Source: Charina bottae
Lineage: Eukaryota > Chordata > Lepidosauria > Squamata > Charinaidae
Assembly: GCA_023362775.1 (NCBI GenBank)
Contig: JALMGJ010000014.1
Location: 1,860,001 to 1,924,000 of the forward strand
Direction: 5' to 3'
Length of the DNA stretch: 64,000 bases
Both the position numbers and the translations under genes were made by a program. A model generated the notes under the pieces. The model made no database searches and was not told the DNA's origin. It saw only the letters and a program-made list of their open reading frames with translations. How positions within the stretch are numbered: the first letter of the stretch is position 1; every line of letters starts with the position of its first letter. Below, piece by piece: positions 43,478 through 53,670 of the stretch.

Positions 43478-43672
43478 AACCATGACCCCAGGTGTAAGGT
43501 CACACAGCTACCTAGAAACATATTTAGGATTCCCTTACCAACTTTGCTCAGACTGAAGAAGCTCCTTGGATAAGGAGCGAAACGTTTCCACTGAGAAAAT
43601 AGAAATCCAGTTGACATGATTCAAGCTATAGACAATTCCACCTGGATGACTGAGAACCTTCATAGACATATT
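43478..43672 (+). repeat. Penelope-like terminal repeat (3')
   Basis: Begins near CCATGACCCCAGGTGTAAGG and ends at CATAGACATATT. It shares its whole length with 50100-50300 and, in pieces, with the two arms at 29640-29927. It carries the hammerhead-like motif. Confidence 0.85.
43553..43589 (+). ncRNA. Hammerhead-ribozyme-like motif
   Basis: CTGAAGA (43553-43559), A, 7-bp stem GCTCCTT/AAGGAGC with GGAT loop (43561-43578), GAAAC (43579-43583), then GTTTCC. The core order matches a type I hammerhead with a two-base stem III (AC/GT), which would act as a dimer through the ACGT palindrome. Cleavage is predicted after the U following GU. The extra A before stem II is atypical but also present in the other copies. 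Confidence 0.6.
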
Positions 43673-43679
43673 CGGGGTT

Positions 43680-44265
43680 AAATTTAACTGCCTCTGTCAA
43701 TTAACCCCTTTTTGGTATTCCAACACTTTAATACCCTTTGTCCCAATTAAACATTTTGTGGGGCAGAACCAGCCTTAACACAGCCCAGCAATAGGTCTTG
43801 GTTTTTCAGGCGAATTCTAGGAACGGTGAAGCTGACTTGAACAGATCCTTGCTTACAACACTGGTGCGGAGACGGATTTCATGTTTCAGCACCATGGCCA
43901 GCGCTACGCTCATCATCCCAAAAGGATGACACTATTATGCCGTTACACTTCTTGACGCAGTTCCACCTCCTCCTGTTGTCTCTGTATTCTTCTTTTGGGC
44001 TTCATGCCATCTTCCATACTTGGAGATGAAAGTAGTATTTATTTGTTTGTTTATTTTTAAGATATGCACATCTGCTGTGTGTGTGTGTGTGTGTTCTCTT
44101 TCACACTCATAACTGCTGTGCCCACATTAGAGTGACAATCAGCTTGCCAGCCTTGGTCTTCCTTGTGCAAGACATGAACTGCAATCTAGAGTTCTATATT
44201 ACTCTGTATTTTCTGCATGTGGGATTCCCAATCAGCAATCATCTCATTAACTTAATGCCTCTCTT
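43680..44265. other. Unique interval
   Basis: A short GT tract at 44078-44093. Nothing else recognised. Confidence 0.3.
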
Positions 44266-44267
44266 AA

Positions 44268-44269
44268 GT

Positions 44270-44336
<67 letters not shown>
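44268..44336. repeat. (GT)n(GA)n microsatellite
   Basis: TGTGTG changing to AGAGAG at about 44303. Confidence 0.95.
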
Positions 44337-44337
<1 letters not shown>

Positions 44338-44561
44338 ATGTTTTAAGGGAGAGAATGTTGTTTAGTCAACTTGCTTGAAGAAGAAAAGGCACAGAACAAG
44401 GAAGGATACTTAGAAGAAGAGAAGATATGGGTGTGTCAGGCTAAAGGCTATGGAATGCAGCATCTTCTTCCTTTAGTGGTCAAGAGAAACCCCTAAGATG
44501 CCCAAAATCAAGGTCTGAAGACAATAGCTGCCTTGGTTGTCGCTTATCTCTGTGTGTGTGC

Positions 44562-44781
44562 CTTCAAGTCAGTCTTGACTCCTGGTGACTACAAGGACAA
44601 GCCCCTGCAGTTTTCTTGGCACGATTTTTCATAAGTGGTTTGCCATTGCCTGATTCCGAGGGCTAAGAGTGAGTGACTGGTCCAAGGTCACCCAGCTAGT
44701 TTCATGCTTAAGGCAGGACTAGAAATCACAGTCTCTTGGTTTCCAGCCTGGTGCCTTTAACCACTACACCAAAGAAGCTCT
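44562..44781 (-). repeat. tRNA-derived SINE (sister family of the array SINE)
   Basis: On the minus strand: a box-A-like head (TAGTGGTTAAAGGCACC), box-B region with AAACCAAGAGACTGTG and TTCTAGTCC, then GACCTTGGACCAGTCACTC, CCCTCGGAATCAGGCAATGG and AAACTGCAGGGGC. It ends in CAAGACTGACTTGAAGGC plus (CA)n. The CCTCGGAATCAGGCAATGGC segment is the homologue of the CCCTAGGAAGGAGCCAATGG part of the 102-bp unit. Confidence 0.8.
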
Positions 44782-44822
44782 CTGTTGCTTATCTAGCAAC
44801 CACTATTGCATTGCATAAAAAA

Positions 44823-45007
44823 TGTAAAGGTTCCCCCCGCACAGTTGTGCAGTCGTGTCTGACTCTAGGGGCCGGTGCTCATCTCTGTTTTTTAGCCGAA
44901 GAGCCAGCACTCTCCGAAGACGCTTCCACGGTCATGTGGCTGGCATGACGCGTGTGGAACGCCGTTACCTACCCACCAAAGTGGTACCTATTAATCTACT
45001 TGTATTT
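44823..45007 (-). repeat. Sauria SINE, 5'-truncated
   Basis: Only the Bov-B-like 3' half is present: AAAGGTTCCCCCCGCACAG to GTACCTATTAATCTACTTG. The tRNA-like head is missing, a typical outcome of truncated target-primed insertion. Confidence 0.85.
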
Positions 45008-45009
45008 GT

Positions 45010-46140
45010 CTGAGTGGCTTGCAAAAGCATAAAAAAATGTCCTTTGAAGGAACTTAAGGAGAACCATGAAGACAGCTCAGTTGGAGTACTCAGTGGCTGT
45101 GGGATGCTAACTTTTGGAAGAGAATGGAATAATACATTCTGAAAAGAGCCATGGTTGTCTGGCTGGCAGGAACTTTGAATGGAATGGATCCCTCAATGAA
45201 GAACATATTTTGTGGGCAAGCACATCAAACTGGAGCACTCCGCCTTCTTCTACTTTATTATGAGAAATAGTCATTGAAGTATTCTTCATGAGGCTGGCTT
45301 TTTGCTGAGGTGGTCATTGACATTTGAAGTGGCAATGAAGAGAATTTATACTTTTAACCCAGCCTGAAAGATGATGTCTTCTGAAATACATTGACTGCAA
45401 GTTTGCAATGTTAGTGTTGGGACCATTCATACATCTGACAGCAGCAAACTCAGATTTGAGGGAATGCTTTTGCAATTAATGATACATTTTCCAGTGACAA
45501 CTTTTTCTTTAAAAGCAAACATTCCCTTTGAAAACAACGCACTTCCCAAAATAGTAACATAATCACAAAAAGGGCTATAATCATTAGATGGAAAGGTGTG
45601 GGGGGAGGAGAACTAAATAGAACAAAGCAAGCATATATCACTAAGTAAATGAATCACCAACGCTGGTCATGACGTGATGTGCAAAATACATGTGCCTCGT
45701 TCAATAGCAAACGTGTTTCAATCAAAAGAAATATAATTTAAAGTTGGATAATATTCTAAATTAAGGTTTGACTTATGTTCTCAAATCAGGAAGATGAAGA
45801 GATTCGGGTTTCCCGCATCGTTAATCTCTCCAGCTGTTCTGTGCCTCATTTAAAGTTTGAAGCAGAAGCTATTTTGGTGGTGTTGAAAGTGTTGAAAGAA
45901 GAACTTGAGTTTCAAAAATAAGTGATGCTTGGGGAATTGGTGGCAACAGAAGAAAGAATGGAACCATCTTCCCATTTTGTGATGCATCTGGCTTACGATA
46001 GCACTGTTTTTACAGAAATGGAACCCAGTCTCGCTGTATGCTTAAAATTATTTTCTAGGCCGCATGATTAAGTATGGGCAAAACTTCCACTTTAATTTTG
46101 CTCCATTCATATAGCATCAGTGTGAGCCATAAGCACACAA
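45010..46140. other. Unique interval
   Basis: About 1.1 kb, AT-rich, without recognised repeat or gene. Could include conserved non-coding DNA. Confidence 0.3.
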
Positions 46141-46144
46141 GAAT

Positions 46145-46405
46145 AGCTCTGCTGGATCAGGATCTTCTGTGATCCAGCCAGATGCTTCTGGGGTATTCAC
46201 ACATCTCCATCTCCTGCTGTGGTCCCCCTGCAACTGGTTTTCGGAGGCCGGCTGTCTTCAATCTGAAGGTAACACTAAATCTTCCAAGTCCTGTTAAACC
46301 TGTCCTTCATGAATTTATCCAATCCCCTTTTAAAGTCATCCAGGCTAGTGGCCATCAGCATGTCTTGGGGAGTTGAATTTCACAAGTTAATGATGCACTA
46401 TGTGA
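46145..46405 (+). repeat. Ancient interspersed repeat common in reptiles
   Basis: AGCTCTGCTGGATCAGGATC, CATGAATTTATCCAATCCCC, TTTTAAAGTCATCCAGGC and TTCACAAGTTAATGATGCAC are words I know from a widespread amniote LINE-related repeat. The family name is not certain. Confidence 0.5.
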
Positions 46406-46434
46406 AGAAGCACATTGGGTATTTTAATGATGAT

Positions 46435-46700
46435 GACAATGGTTACGTGCCATCAAGTTGTAGACTCTTAGCAACCACATAGATAGATTTAAAGGCAACA
46501 CTGTTCCTTCTTTGTTTTTCATGTCCTGACTGCCCATTACATGTCCTAAGTAATAAACGGTATGATCTTCTGACTGAAGGGGTCCAATCCCAGCCCATCT
46601 CAATTCACTGATGCCAAAGATGTCAATTTGTAGTCATTTCATTTCATCTTCCACTGTGTTGAGCTTTGTAAGAAGCATTCCACATTCCTACTGTAATTCT
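46435..46700. repeat. Degraded LINE/SINE remnant
   Basis: GTGCCATCAAGTTGTAGACTC with GCAACCACATAGATAGATTT, then ATGCCAAAGATGTCAATTTG and GTTGAGCTTTG recall a non-LTR element terminus. Low certainty. Confidence 0.35.
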
Positions 46701-46712
46701 ATCTTTGCAGCT

Positions 46713-46965
46713 TCAGATTTTCTTTTCCTGTATGGCAACATCAGCAACTGGATGTCCCAAAGGCTTTAATCTAGCCACATCATAAAAACCATTAGGACTC
46801 CGAAAGATCCTCAGCTCTTCCTCAGTAGCATATTGAGTGCCATCCAACCCGAGGGGCCCATCATCCAGCGCTACATCATCAATCATTTTATATTTTCTAT
46901 CAGCGGGCTTTGGGTATTCTAAATCTCCAAACAGTTTCATTGGATGACTTTTGTTCCAGGGATAG
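46713..46965 (-). CDS. Candidate terminal coding exon, unknown protein
   Basis: On the minus strand, a pyrimidine-rich tract and AG (TTTCTCACTCTCTAG, ending at 46966) form a good splice acceptor. After one base completing a split codon, 83 codons follow to a TGA at 46713-46715, starting YPWNKSHPMKLFGDLEYPKP and ending with LGHPVADVAIQEKKI. The segment is acidic/aromatic in the middle (MIDDVALDDGPLG) and reads like a folded conserved protein, not chance translation: no low complexity, no repeat match. I do not recognise the family. A ciliary or other small conserved protein is possible, but this is only a guess. Upstream exons would lie at higher coordinates, outside or undetected. A fragment of a processed pseudogene is the alternative, but the acceptor speaks against it. 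Confidence 0.55.
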
Positions 46966-46969
46966 CTAG

Positions 46970-47885
46970 AGAGTGAGAAACGGCTACATGTTATACACTT
47001 CTGCCATGTTCCATTTCACTTTTTCTAAACTAAAAAGCCCCAAACATTATTTCAGCCCTCTGTTTCTTTGGGTTGCCCCATAATCTCTCACCCCCCCCTT
47101 GTCTGCTTCCCATAACTTTGGTACCATCCTGATTTTAATTTTAGATCTGATTTCTTTCTCCACCACCTTCTGCCTTGGAAGATTCTGATCCTGAAAGGTT
47201 GTATTTGAAATCAATACATCATTCTGTAAACATATAGCATAGACTGCAATTCAAGAATCACTTTGGGGGAACAATCTCCCACAATTTACTAACTGGAAGA
47301 TGTTACTGGGAAAAGGACTTATTTGACTGCAGGACACAGGCATATGACCTTTCAGCCTGAGCCATAGACGTCCAGTCCCTTCTCTTGGTTGTAGTATCCT
47401 TACTGGGGCTCGTCCAGGTTCTTTTCTTGCCTCTGGGTGGCATTTTTGGGTTGTAGGGCTAAGTCAGAAGGGGTGAGGCCAGTCACGGGTCAGGAGTTCA
47501 GGAGCCGAAGCTTGTCGCCATCTTGGCTCCTCCCCACTTGGTCGTAGTACACATTTGAGAACATGGTGAGTGGGGGAAAAGGAATAGGGCAAAGGCCCAT
47601 TTAATCTGGGTTGGTGTTTCCATTCTCAGCCACAGCTACCTGGAGATGCTTCCCTGCAACATTATTCTGCAGTCAAAATAATGCAGATAAATCCAACTCT
47701 TCAATCTCTTTCTTGATGGGAATTTGACAGTGGCACAATTCCTTCTCTCCTTCTTTTAGGACATCCCAGGCTGGTTCACCCATGTGATAGATTTTTCTCT
47801 ACATGAAGTGACTGACAGCTGCATATGTGAAACAAGTCCATTGGAAAATGCTGCCTGAGAGGCAATATGCAAGCTCCATCTGTGC
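46970..47885. other. Unique interval (possible intron of the exon at 46713)
   Basis: No recognised feature or second exon. Confidence 0.3.
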
Positions 47886-47889
47886 TGGT

Positions 47890-48270
47890 ATATCTGAGTT
47901 TTTATTTATTCATTTATCTATTGGATTTCTATCTCAACAGCATGATCCAGGAGGACCCCCTTGGGGCACCTCTCAGGAAAACAAACAGTACCATAAAACA
48001 ACAATAAAAAAATTAAAGCACTGTGACTTTTTCTAACTAATTGAAATCATTATCATTACCCTTTAAAACCAAAATTCCAAATTACTTTAAAACAGAATCT
48101 GGTACAGATGAAATACTTCCAGCTTAGATGAAAATCATCTTCTCTCCTTTAACAGCTTGTTGGAAAAAATCCCTGAAGATGAGCCTTGCTCTCAAAAGAT
48201 TTTCTGAGGTGAGAATTCCAGAGATGAGAAGCCACCACTGAAAAAAACCTGATTTTTGGCCTAAGATTAC
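47890..48270 (-). pseudogene. LINE (CR1/L2-like) 3' end with ORF2 C-terminal remnant
   Basis: The tail in forward reading is TTTTTATTTATTCATTTATC plus ATCCAGGAGGACCCCCTTGG. Minus-strand translation gives SHLWNSHLRKSFESKAHLQGF, a mutated LWNSLPxxIR...F signature of these LINEs. Not functional. Confidence 0.55.
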
Positions 48271-48274
48271 TAAC

Positions 48275-48990
48275 TGAAATTGTCAGAACAGCCTGCTTCC
48301 TTTCAGTTATGGGATCACAAGACTTGAGCAATGGAAGACTAGTTGGATGAAAGTGTCCCTAATCAGTAACTAATCTGAAAAGAATAATATATCCACCCCC
48401 ACCCACCACTGCTTGATGCTATTCTCACCAAATGAGGACATGCATTCAACTCATAATCACGCTATGCACACATCCTTGGCTGTTCCTGTTGCATACCTAT
48501 AATTTCTACTACAATCCAACAACTTCCCTGAACGTCTCTGATCATTTCCCTTCTTTCTTTGGAGAACGCCACAAACCCAATTCAGCTTGATCTTGAGTCT
48601 TAATCATATCACTTGAAATCCTTCTGAGCTAATCTATTGAAACTTCTAACTCCTAGATCATCTAAGGAAACATCTGATCCAACAGTTTGATCCTGTTGGC
48701 TAGTGTGACTCTGTTTGAAGTACTTAAAGCATTCTGCTCTTCTGAATATAATGATGCTAGATTTCAAGATAAACTATAAATCCATGAGTGTTCTGTGGGG
48801 GAGCCGGGCTTGAAAACTTCTTTATAAGAATGAGAATTCATTTGCACCGTACCAAAGCCAGCATATAAAAGGTAGACATGTGGATTTTAGAGGATGGAGA
48901 GCGACAATTCTAGATTTGATGGAATGTAAGATCTGCTAAGAACAGCTTACAGTATGTGTTCTGCTTCCTGACTGCCCCAAATCACTACAG
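48275..48990. other. Unique interval
   Basis: No recognised feature. Confidence 0.3.
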
Positions 48991-49082
48991 TTATGTTTGT
49001 ATTGTCGAAGGCTTTCACGGCCGGAGTTTGATGGCTGTTGTGGGTTTTCCGGGCTGTGTGGCCGTGTTCTGGAAGTTGTGGT

Positions 49083-49121
49083 TCCTAACGTTTTGCCAGT
49101 ATCTGTGGCCAGCATCTTCAG
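49083..49121 (-). ncRNA. Decayed hammerhead-like motif
   Basis: Minus strand: CTGAAGA, TGCTGGCC...ACTGGC, then AAAACGTTAGG. Same order as the motif at 43553, but the conserved G of GAAA is A here, so cleavage would be lost. The weak stem and different loop show a separate family. Confidence 0.4.
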
Positions 49122-49381
49122 AGTGCAGGAGCACAGACAGAAGCGAAATCTCTGTGCCCAGGTAATGAGCAAAAGAGTGGCAATGTTTTGTTTGTTTTCT
49201 ATTTATAGAGCTAAGTTATAGGAGATTAGGTGGAGTTTTTTGTTGTTTTGAAATGTTAATGAGTGGCTGATGAGCGTGATTAGCATGTTCATTGTGAGAA
49301 GTATTCCCATGTCCTGGTGGTTGGACTGAGTTCGTTGACCTTTTGCAGGCTGTGTTTTTCAGGACTGGTAGCCAGGTTTTG

Positions 49382-49714
49382 CTAATTTTTAGACTTTCTT
49401 CTTTTTTTATTGTAACTGTGCTGGTCTTTGTGAATTTCAATGGCTTCTCTGTATAATCTGGTGTAGTGGCTTTTGGTGTTGTCCAGTATTTCTGTGTTTT
49501 CAAATAGGATTTTGTGTCCCGTTTGCTTGAGAGCATGTTCAGCTACTGAAGATTTTTCCGGTTGCTGTAGTCTGCAGTGTCTTTCGTGTTCTTTTATCCT
49601 GGTGTGAATGCTTCGTTTTGTGGTTCCGATGTATACTTGTCCGCAGCTGCATGGTATGCGGTATACTCCTGCAGTGGTGCGGGGGTCCCTTTTGTCTTTT
49701 GCTGATTTTAGCAT
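49382..49714 (-). pseudogene. GIY-YIG endonuclease domain of the second Penelope-like family
   Basis: 110-residue frame with GVYRIPCSCGQVYIGTTKRS (GVY near residue 16, YIG near 28), then RIKEHERHCR, VAEHALKQTGH and REAIEIHKDQHSYNKK. These are the GIY-YIG motifs with catalytic Tyr, Arg and the later Glu; CSC replaces the CSEEC of the other family. The C-terminal tail (LPVLKNTACKR) is in another frame at 49216-49390, so at least one frameshift exists. Reverse transcriptase is absent. Confidence 0.8.
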
Positions 49715-49748
49715 TTGTTGTATTTTCCTGGTGGGTCTGAAGACTGTT

Positions 49749-50300
49749 CCTAGACTGTGAAGTCCTCATTGGGACCGGTGGCAAGCTAGAAATAGGGATC
49801 TACAGGAAACCCACACACACAGATCAATACCTGATCTTTGACTCCCACCATCCACTGCAGCACAAACTAGGAGTCATCAGGACATTGTCACACAGAGCAG
49901 AAACCATCCCCACCTCCATGGATTCCAAAAAGAATGAAAAGCAGCATCTGAGAACAGCTCTCACCTATCTTCCTTCCTGCTTTGTCTTCTGTGCCTAGGA
50001 AGATTAAGACCATTTCACAAGCTCAACAGCAGCAGGGTAATCTTAACGATCCTCCTTTAGATGATAAAGGGACTTAGAAACAAACATCTCAAAATAACCA
50101 TGACCTAGCCCCAGGTGCAAGGTCACACAGCCAGCCTAGAAACATATTTAAGGATTCCCTTACTAACTTTACTCAGACTGAAGAAGCTCCTTGGATAAGG
50201 AGTGAAACGTTTCCACTAAGAAAATAGAAATCCAGTTGACATGATTCAAGCTACAGACAATTCCACCTGGATGACTGAGAACCTTCATAGACATATTGGA
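49749..50300 (+). mobile_element. Internally deleted copy of the first Penelope-like family
   Basis: 49749-49960 matches 42598-42810 (FLDCEVLIGTGG region). The sequence then jumps to the equivalent of about 43346 and continues through the terminal repeat to CATAGACATATT. About 0.53 kb, including the nuclease, is missing. The two copies are very similar, so both are fairly recent. Confidence 0.85.
50178..50214 (+). ncRNA. Hammerhead-ribozyme-like motif
   Basis: CTGAAGA, A, GCTCCTT/AAGGAGT around GGAT, GAAACGTTTCC. One stem II pair is G-T instead of G-C compared with 43553. Confidence 0.5.
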
Positions 50301-50394
50301 GTTGATTGGTACTTGGATGAAAGACCACCATGAGATACCAGTCAGTAAACTGAAAATCTTCCAGAATTGAACAGAGACAAGCTATTTCCACCTT

Positions 50395-50867
50395 GTTGCC
50401 AAGAAAGTAACATGGCCTCATGCCCATTACATCGTCCCGTCCCACCCGATCTTGCAGAGAGGGCATGCTGCGGACCCCCTCTATGAAAGAATTCCATCTA
50501 GCGGGGTCTCGGAGGCGAGCCTTCTCTGCAGCGGCGCCTGCCCTATGGAACATCCTTCCCCCAGAGATAAGACAGACCCCTTCACTCCTGGACTTCAGAA
50601 AAAAATTGAAAACCTGGCTCTGTGATTTCGCCTGGGGCACGAAGGAAAGTGGTCACGCTTGGGGATGGCCGATTTCTTAGAGCTGCCTTAAATATTTTAA
50701 ATATTTTTAGTGTCACTATAAGAACCATCTGCCACTTGGATTGTATTGTATTTATTGTATTTATATTTTTATTGTAGTATTTCTTGTATTTTAATGATGT
50801 TGTTTGGTTGTGAACCCCCCAAAGTCCCTTCTTAAGGGGGAGATGGGCGGTCATAGAAATTTAATAC
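50395..50867 (+). pseudogene. LINE (CR1/L2-like) 3' end with ORF2 C-terminus
   Basis: The frame at 50420-50680 contains RRRAFSAAAPALWNILPPEI followed by RQTPSLLDFRKKLKTWLCDF, the typical C-terminal signature of this LINE group. The 3' UTR ends in GGGGGAGATGGGCGGTC and AATTTAATACATAC. Truncated at the 5' side. It directly follows the Penelope-like copy. Confidence 0.75.
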
Positions 50868-50906
50868 ATACATACATACATACATACATACATACATACA
50901 TACATA
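50868..50906. repeat. (ATAC)n microsatellite tail of the LINE
   Basis: About ten ATAC units, the simple-repeat end of the preceding LINE. Confidence 0.95.
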
Positions 50907-50909
50907 AAC

Positions 50910-52310
50910 AAACATGTCCTTGTAGTCACAAGGACTTGAATGCAGCCCAAGGAGACCTTGGTCACCGCAGTTGGCAGTACTAAGTCAATCTCAAGAGGCA
51001 AAGCATCATTACAAATACTGTTTCGTCACGGAGAAGAATATGACCCCTTCTCAGTGAAAGCATCTTTCTCAACACGGGAGGAATTTGCTTGTAATAATTA
51101 CAACCTTCCAGGCACTTTTAAACAATCCATGCTTTGTACAACATACTGTATGCAGCTTCCATTCCAACGGGGTTTTATGGTGGTGTTAGAAAAATGTACA
51201 TGCGTTGCTGAATCAACCTTCCCCTCACCTCCTACGTCTAGCGGCTGCATTTGCTTGCAGGCAGAGAAAAGCCCCCATGGCGTCTGGTAATTCTGGCCCC
51301 AGTCCATGCTTGTCCTTGCCTTCGAGGAAGAAGCAAGGCTCCCAGGCCCCAACGATCCGATTCCCGATTCTTTGGAGCTGCCTCTCCTGGCTGAAATGGC
51401 CTTGTCGAGCCTTTATCCCTAGACCAAAGGATGCAATGTGGCAAGGGGTGGGGAAGGGGAGAGAAGATGTAGAACTCTCCCTTGATTATGCTTCTAAAAA
51501 TAAAGAGATGGGGCTGGTGGCACAAATGTTGTTCTCAAGGAAACATCTCCATTCCAGCCCCCTCGTTCACTAACAACATCTTAATTGCATCGGATATGAG
51601 TGCTGAAGGAAGAAAAAGAGGGGGGGGAAGGAGGGGGAAAACAATGAATCACCAGGAGTTGTAGAGCACAGTTCTTTGATTTCCTCAATTCATTATCCCA
51701 AAGCGGAAGGGATAGCAATACTCCTGGAATCCCTATGGCCCAGAACATCATCTAGGTTGGCCCAGGGCCTGACCTGGTCAGGGTCTTCTGATGTTCCGTA
51801 TTTCAGCAAAAGACGTTATTGTTATATTGATGGTTTGGCCGCAGGATTCATATATATTGTACCTGCTCTTTGTTCCCTACTTCTAAGTTGCTGTAGAGGT
51901 TAGGAAGGCTTCCCAATGAGGAGGAGGACAAACGGTTCTGCTTATTAAATTTTCCATCTGCTTGGAGCATCTCTTTCTTTTCCAGCTTCCTGGGAATCTG
52001 ATTCAAACGAGGCCAAGTGGCATCTTGGGGAAGCTGACAGCTTTAGAACTCTCTCCGCCCCTTCCCTAATGCTTGCTGTCTTCTGCTAATGGATCACTTC
52101 CAATCCTTCTCATGCCAGCAACAGGAATGGCTTGCTCCACCCTCCCGCTACGTAGCCTTGCCAAAGGAACAGACTTACAGAAGTCCATTAATCTAGGACA
52201 AAAAGATGTTCAGGGAAAATCTGCGGGCAACAGAGTAGTGAAATGCAGAAAGGACAGAAGAGGAGGCTTGCTGGACCTGCACAAATGTTCATCTATGCCA
52301 GGGGCAATTG
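50910..52310. other. Unique interval
   Basis: About 1.4 kb. Overlapping short frames at 50940-51573 show no domain; G-rich patch near 51615-51645. No gene recognised. Confidence 0.35.
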
Positions 52311-52314
52311 TGTT

Positions 52315-52342
52315 TCGTGTGTGTGTGTGTGTGTGTGTGTGT
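52315..52342. repeat. (GT)n microsatellite
   Basis: CGTGTGTGTG tract. Confidence 0.9.
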
Positions 52343-52344
52343 TG

Positions 52345-52735
52345 AATATCTGTTAATTTTCTTTTCAGCCTCCAAGGGTTGTGTGTGTGACATATTGATG
52401 ACAGCAGACAGGCAATGCCAGATTCTGAATACCAGATTCTGGAAAGAAAGTGCAATGGGTGTATTTGCTCAACTCACTAAGCTGAATTAATGAGAGTGTG
52501 CACTGAGAACCCACCAGAGTTTTAGGTTTACTATGTCATCAAAACCCAGATTGAGTTTGGGCTTTATGGAAATCACCGTTTGTAACAACGGCTTATCATA
52601 GGGTTAAATTCTGATATCTGTGGTTGCTTCAGGTCTGAATTATATAGTAAGCCCAATATTTTAGTCAAATGCCATGTGCAAATTGGGGGTGAGGAACAAA
52701 TAAAATGGCAACAGCTCCTCCTGGGGGTGGTTAAT
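52345..52735. other. Unique interval
   Basis: No recognised feature. Confidence 0.3.
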
Positions 52736-52739
52736 ACCA

Positions 52740-52912
52740 TAATGTCCTCCCTATTATTTGAGATACTTGCCGGATTGGATTTTGTATTTATTTATGTCAT
52801 GTTACTAATTTGTAATTTTATATTTATATTTTAACTTCAATTTTATTGTAAACCGCCCAGTGTCTCCCGTTGGGGGAGTTGGGCGGTCATATAAATTTAA
52901 ATAATAAATAAA
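52740..52912 (+). repeat. LINE 3' tail (L2/CR1-like)
   Basis: TTTTATTGTAAACCGCCCAG, CCCGTTGGGGGAGTTGGGCG and ATATAAATTTAAATAATAAA. One of the cleanest LINE ends in the window. Confidence 0.75.
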
Positions 52913-52914
52913 CA

Positions 52915-53515
52915 CTCATTCATGGCTTTTGAGCTTGGTGCATCATACAAAACCAGCCCATGTCTAAGATTTGTGCCAGGCTTGTGTGCTTAATCCTAGT
53001 CGAGGAGCACAAGGAGTGTTTATAGTTGCCTGGTGCTATGCAAGTACATTCTACTACATGTAGAGGCACTCTTGGCTTCGATACAGCTTTCGTGCATGCT
53101 TCATTTTCTAAAAATGCTAGGGAATTCCTGGAAGCTAGGAATTCTGATAAATCAGCCATTGATAGACACACAATAAACCCTATCTACATACCATTTGAAA
53201 GACACAACCAAAACCCTAGGAAGGAAACAAATAAGACTAGAACATACTGTATCTTCCCACAGCAACCAACACCCACGTAAGCAGGAAACAGTACCAGAGA
53301 AACAATAAGAAAAGAAACAAGACCATAATCAAGGAACTATCAAGGAAGAAACCATACCCCACCCCAAATGGAAAGGCAGCCTACTCTATATACTATAGAC
53401 ACAACCAGCAAACTTCACTCTCCTGTGGATGGATGATGTTATCTAGCCTGGTAACACTCATCAGCAAGAAAACAACCAAGCTCAGAGAATACCAAGAACA
53501 CCATCGTTCAGCCCA
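52915..53515. other. Unique interval
   Basis: No recognised feature. Confidence 0.3.
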
Positions 53516-53519
53516 AAGA

Positions 53520-53638
53520 GAGACAGACAGACAGAGACAGAGACAGAGACAGAGAAACACAGAAACACACACACACAGACACAGACACACACACAGACAG
53601 ACACACACACGCAGACACAGACACAGACACAGACACAC

Positions 53639-53669
<31 letters not shown>

Positions 53670-53670
53670 T
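53520..53670. repeat. Compound CA/GACA microsatellite
   Basis: (GACA)n, (GACAGA)n, (CA)n and (ACACAT)n run together over 150 bp, ending at a SINE head. Confidence 0.95.

Larger units (their letters stand above)
42305..43672 (+). mobile_element. Penelope-like retroelement, 5'-truncated, with 3' terminal repeat
   Basis: Contains an open frame for the C-terminal reverse transcriptase and GIY-YIG nuclease (42310-43461) and a terminal repeat (43478-43672) ending CTTCATAGACATATT. The 5' repeat and the N-terminal half of the RT are missing. The same 3' end sequence ends the copies at 29927 and 50300. A second copy of this family at 49749-50300 lacks the middle. Confidence 0.85.
48998..49748 (-). 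mobile_element. Second Penelope-like family, 3' portion (minus strand)
   Basis: The minus-strand terminal repeat is recognisable as the widespread reptile element with CCCGGAAAACCCACAACAGC and GGCCGTGAAAGCCTTCGACA near its end at 49003. Upstream lies the nuclease coding region (49382-49740). The element is cut at 49748, where a plus-strand fragment of the other Penelope-like family begins. Confidence 0.8.

Noticed and set aside
42305..43672. Full-length autonomous Penelope-like element
   Set aside because: The 5' terminal repeat and N-terminal RT are missing; no upstream match to the terminal repeat between 41.8 and 42.3 kb.
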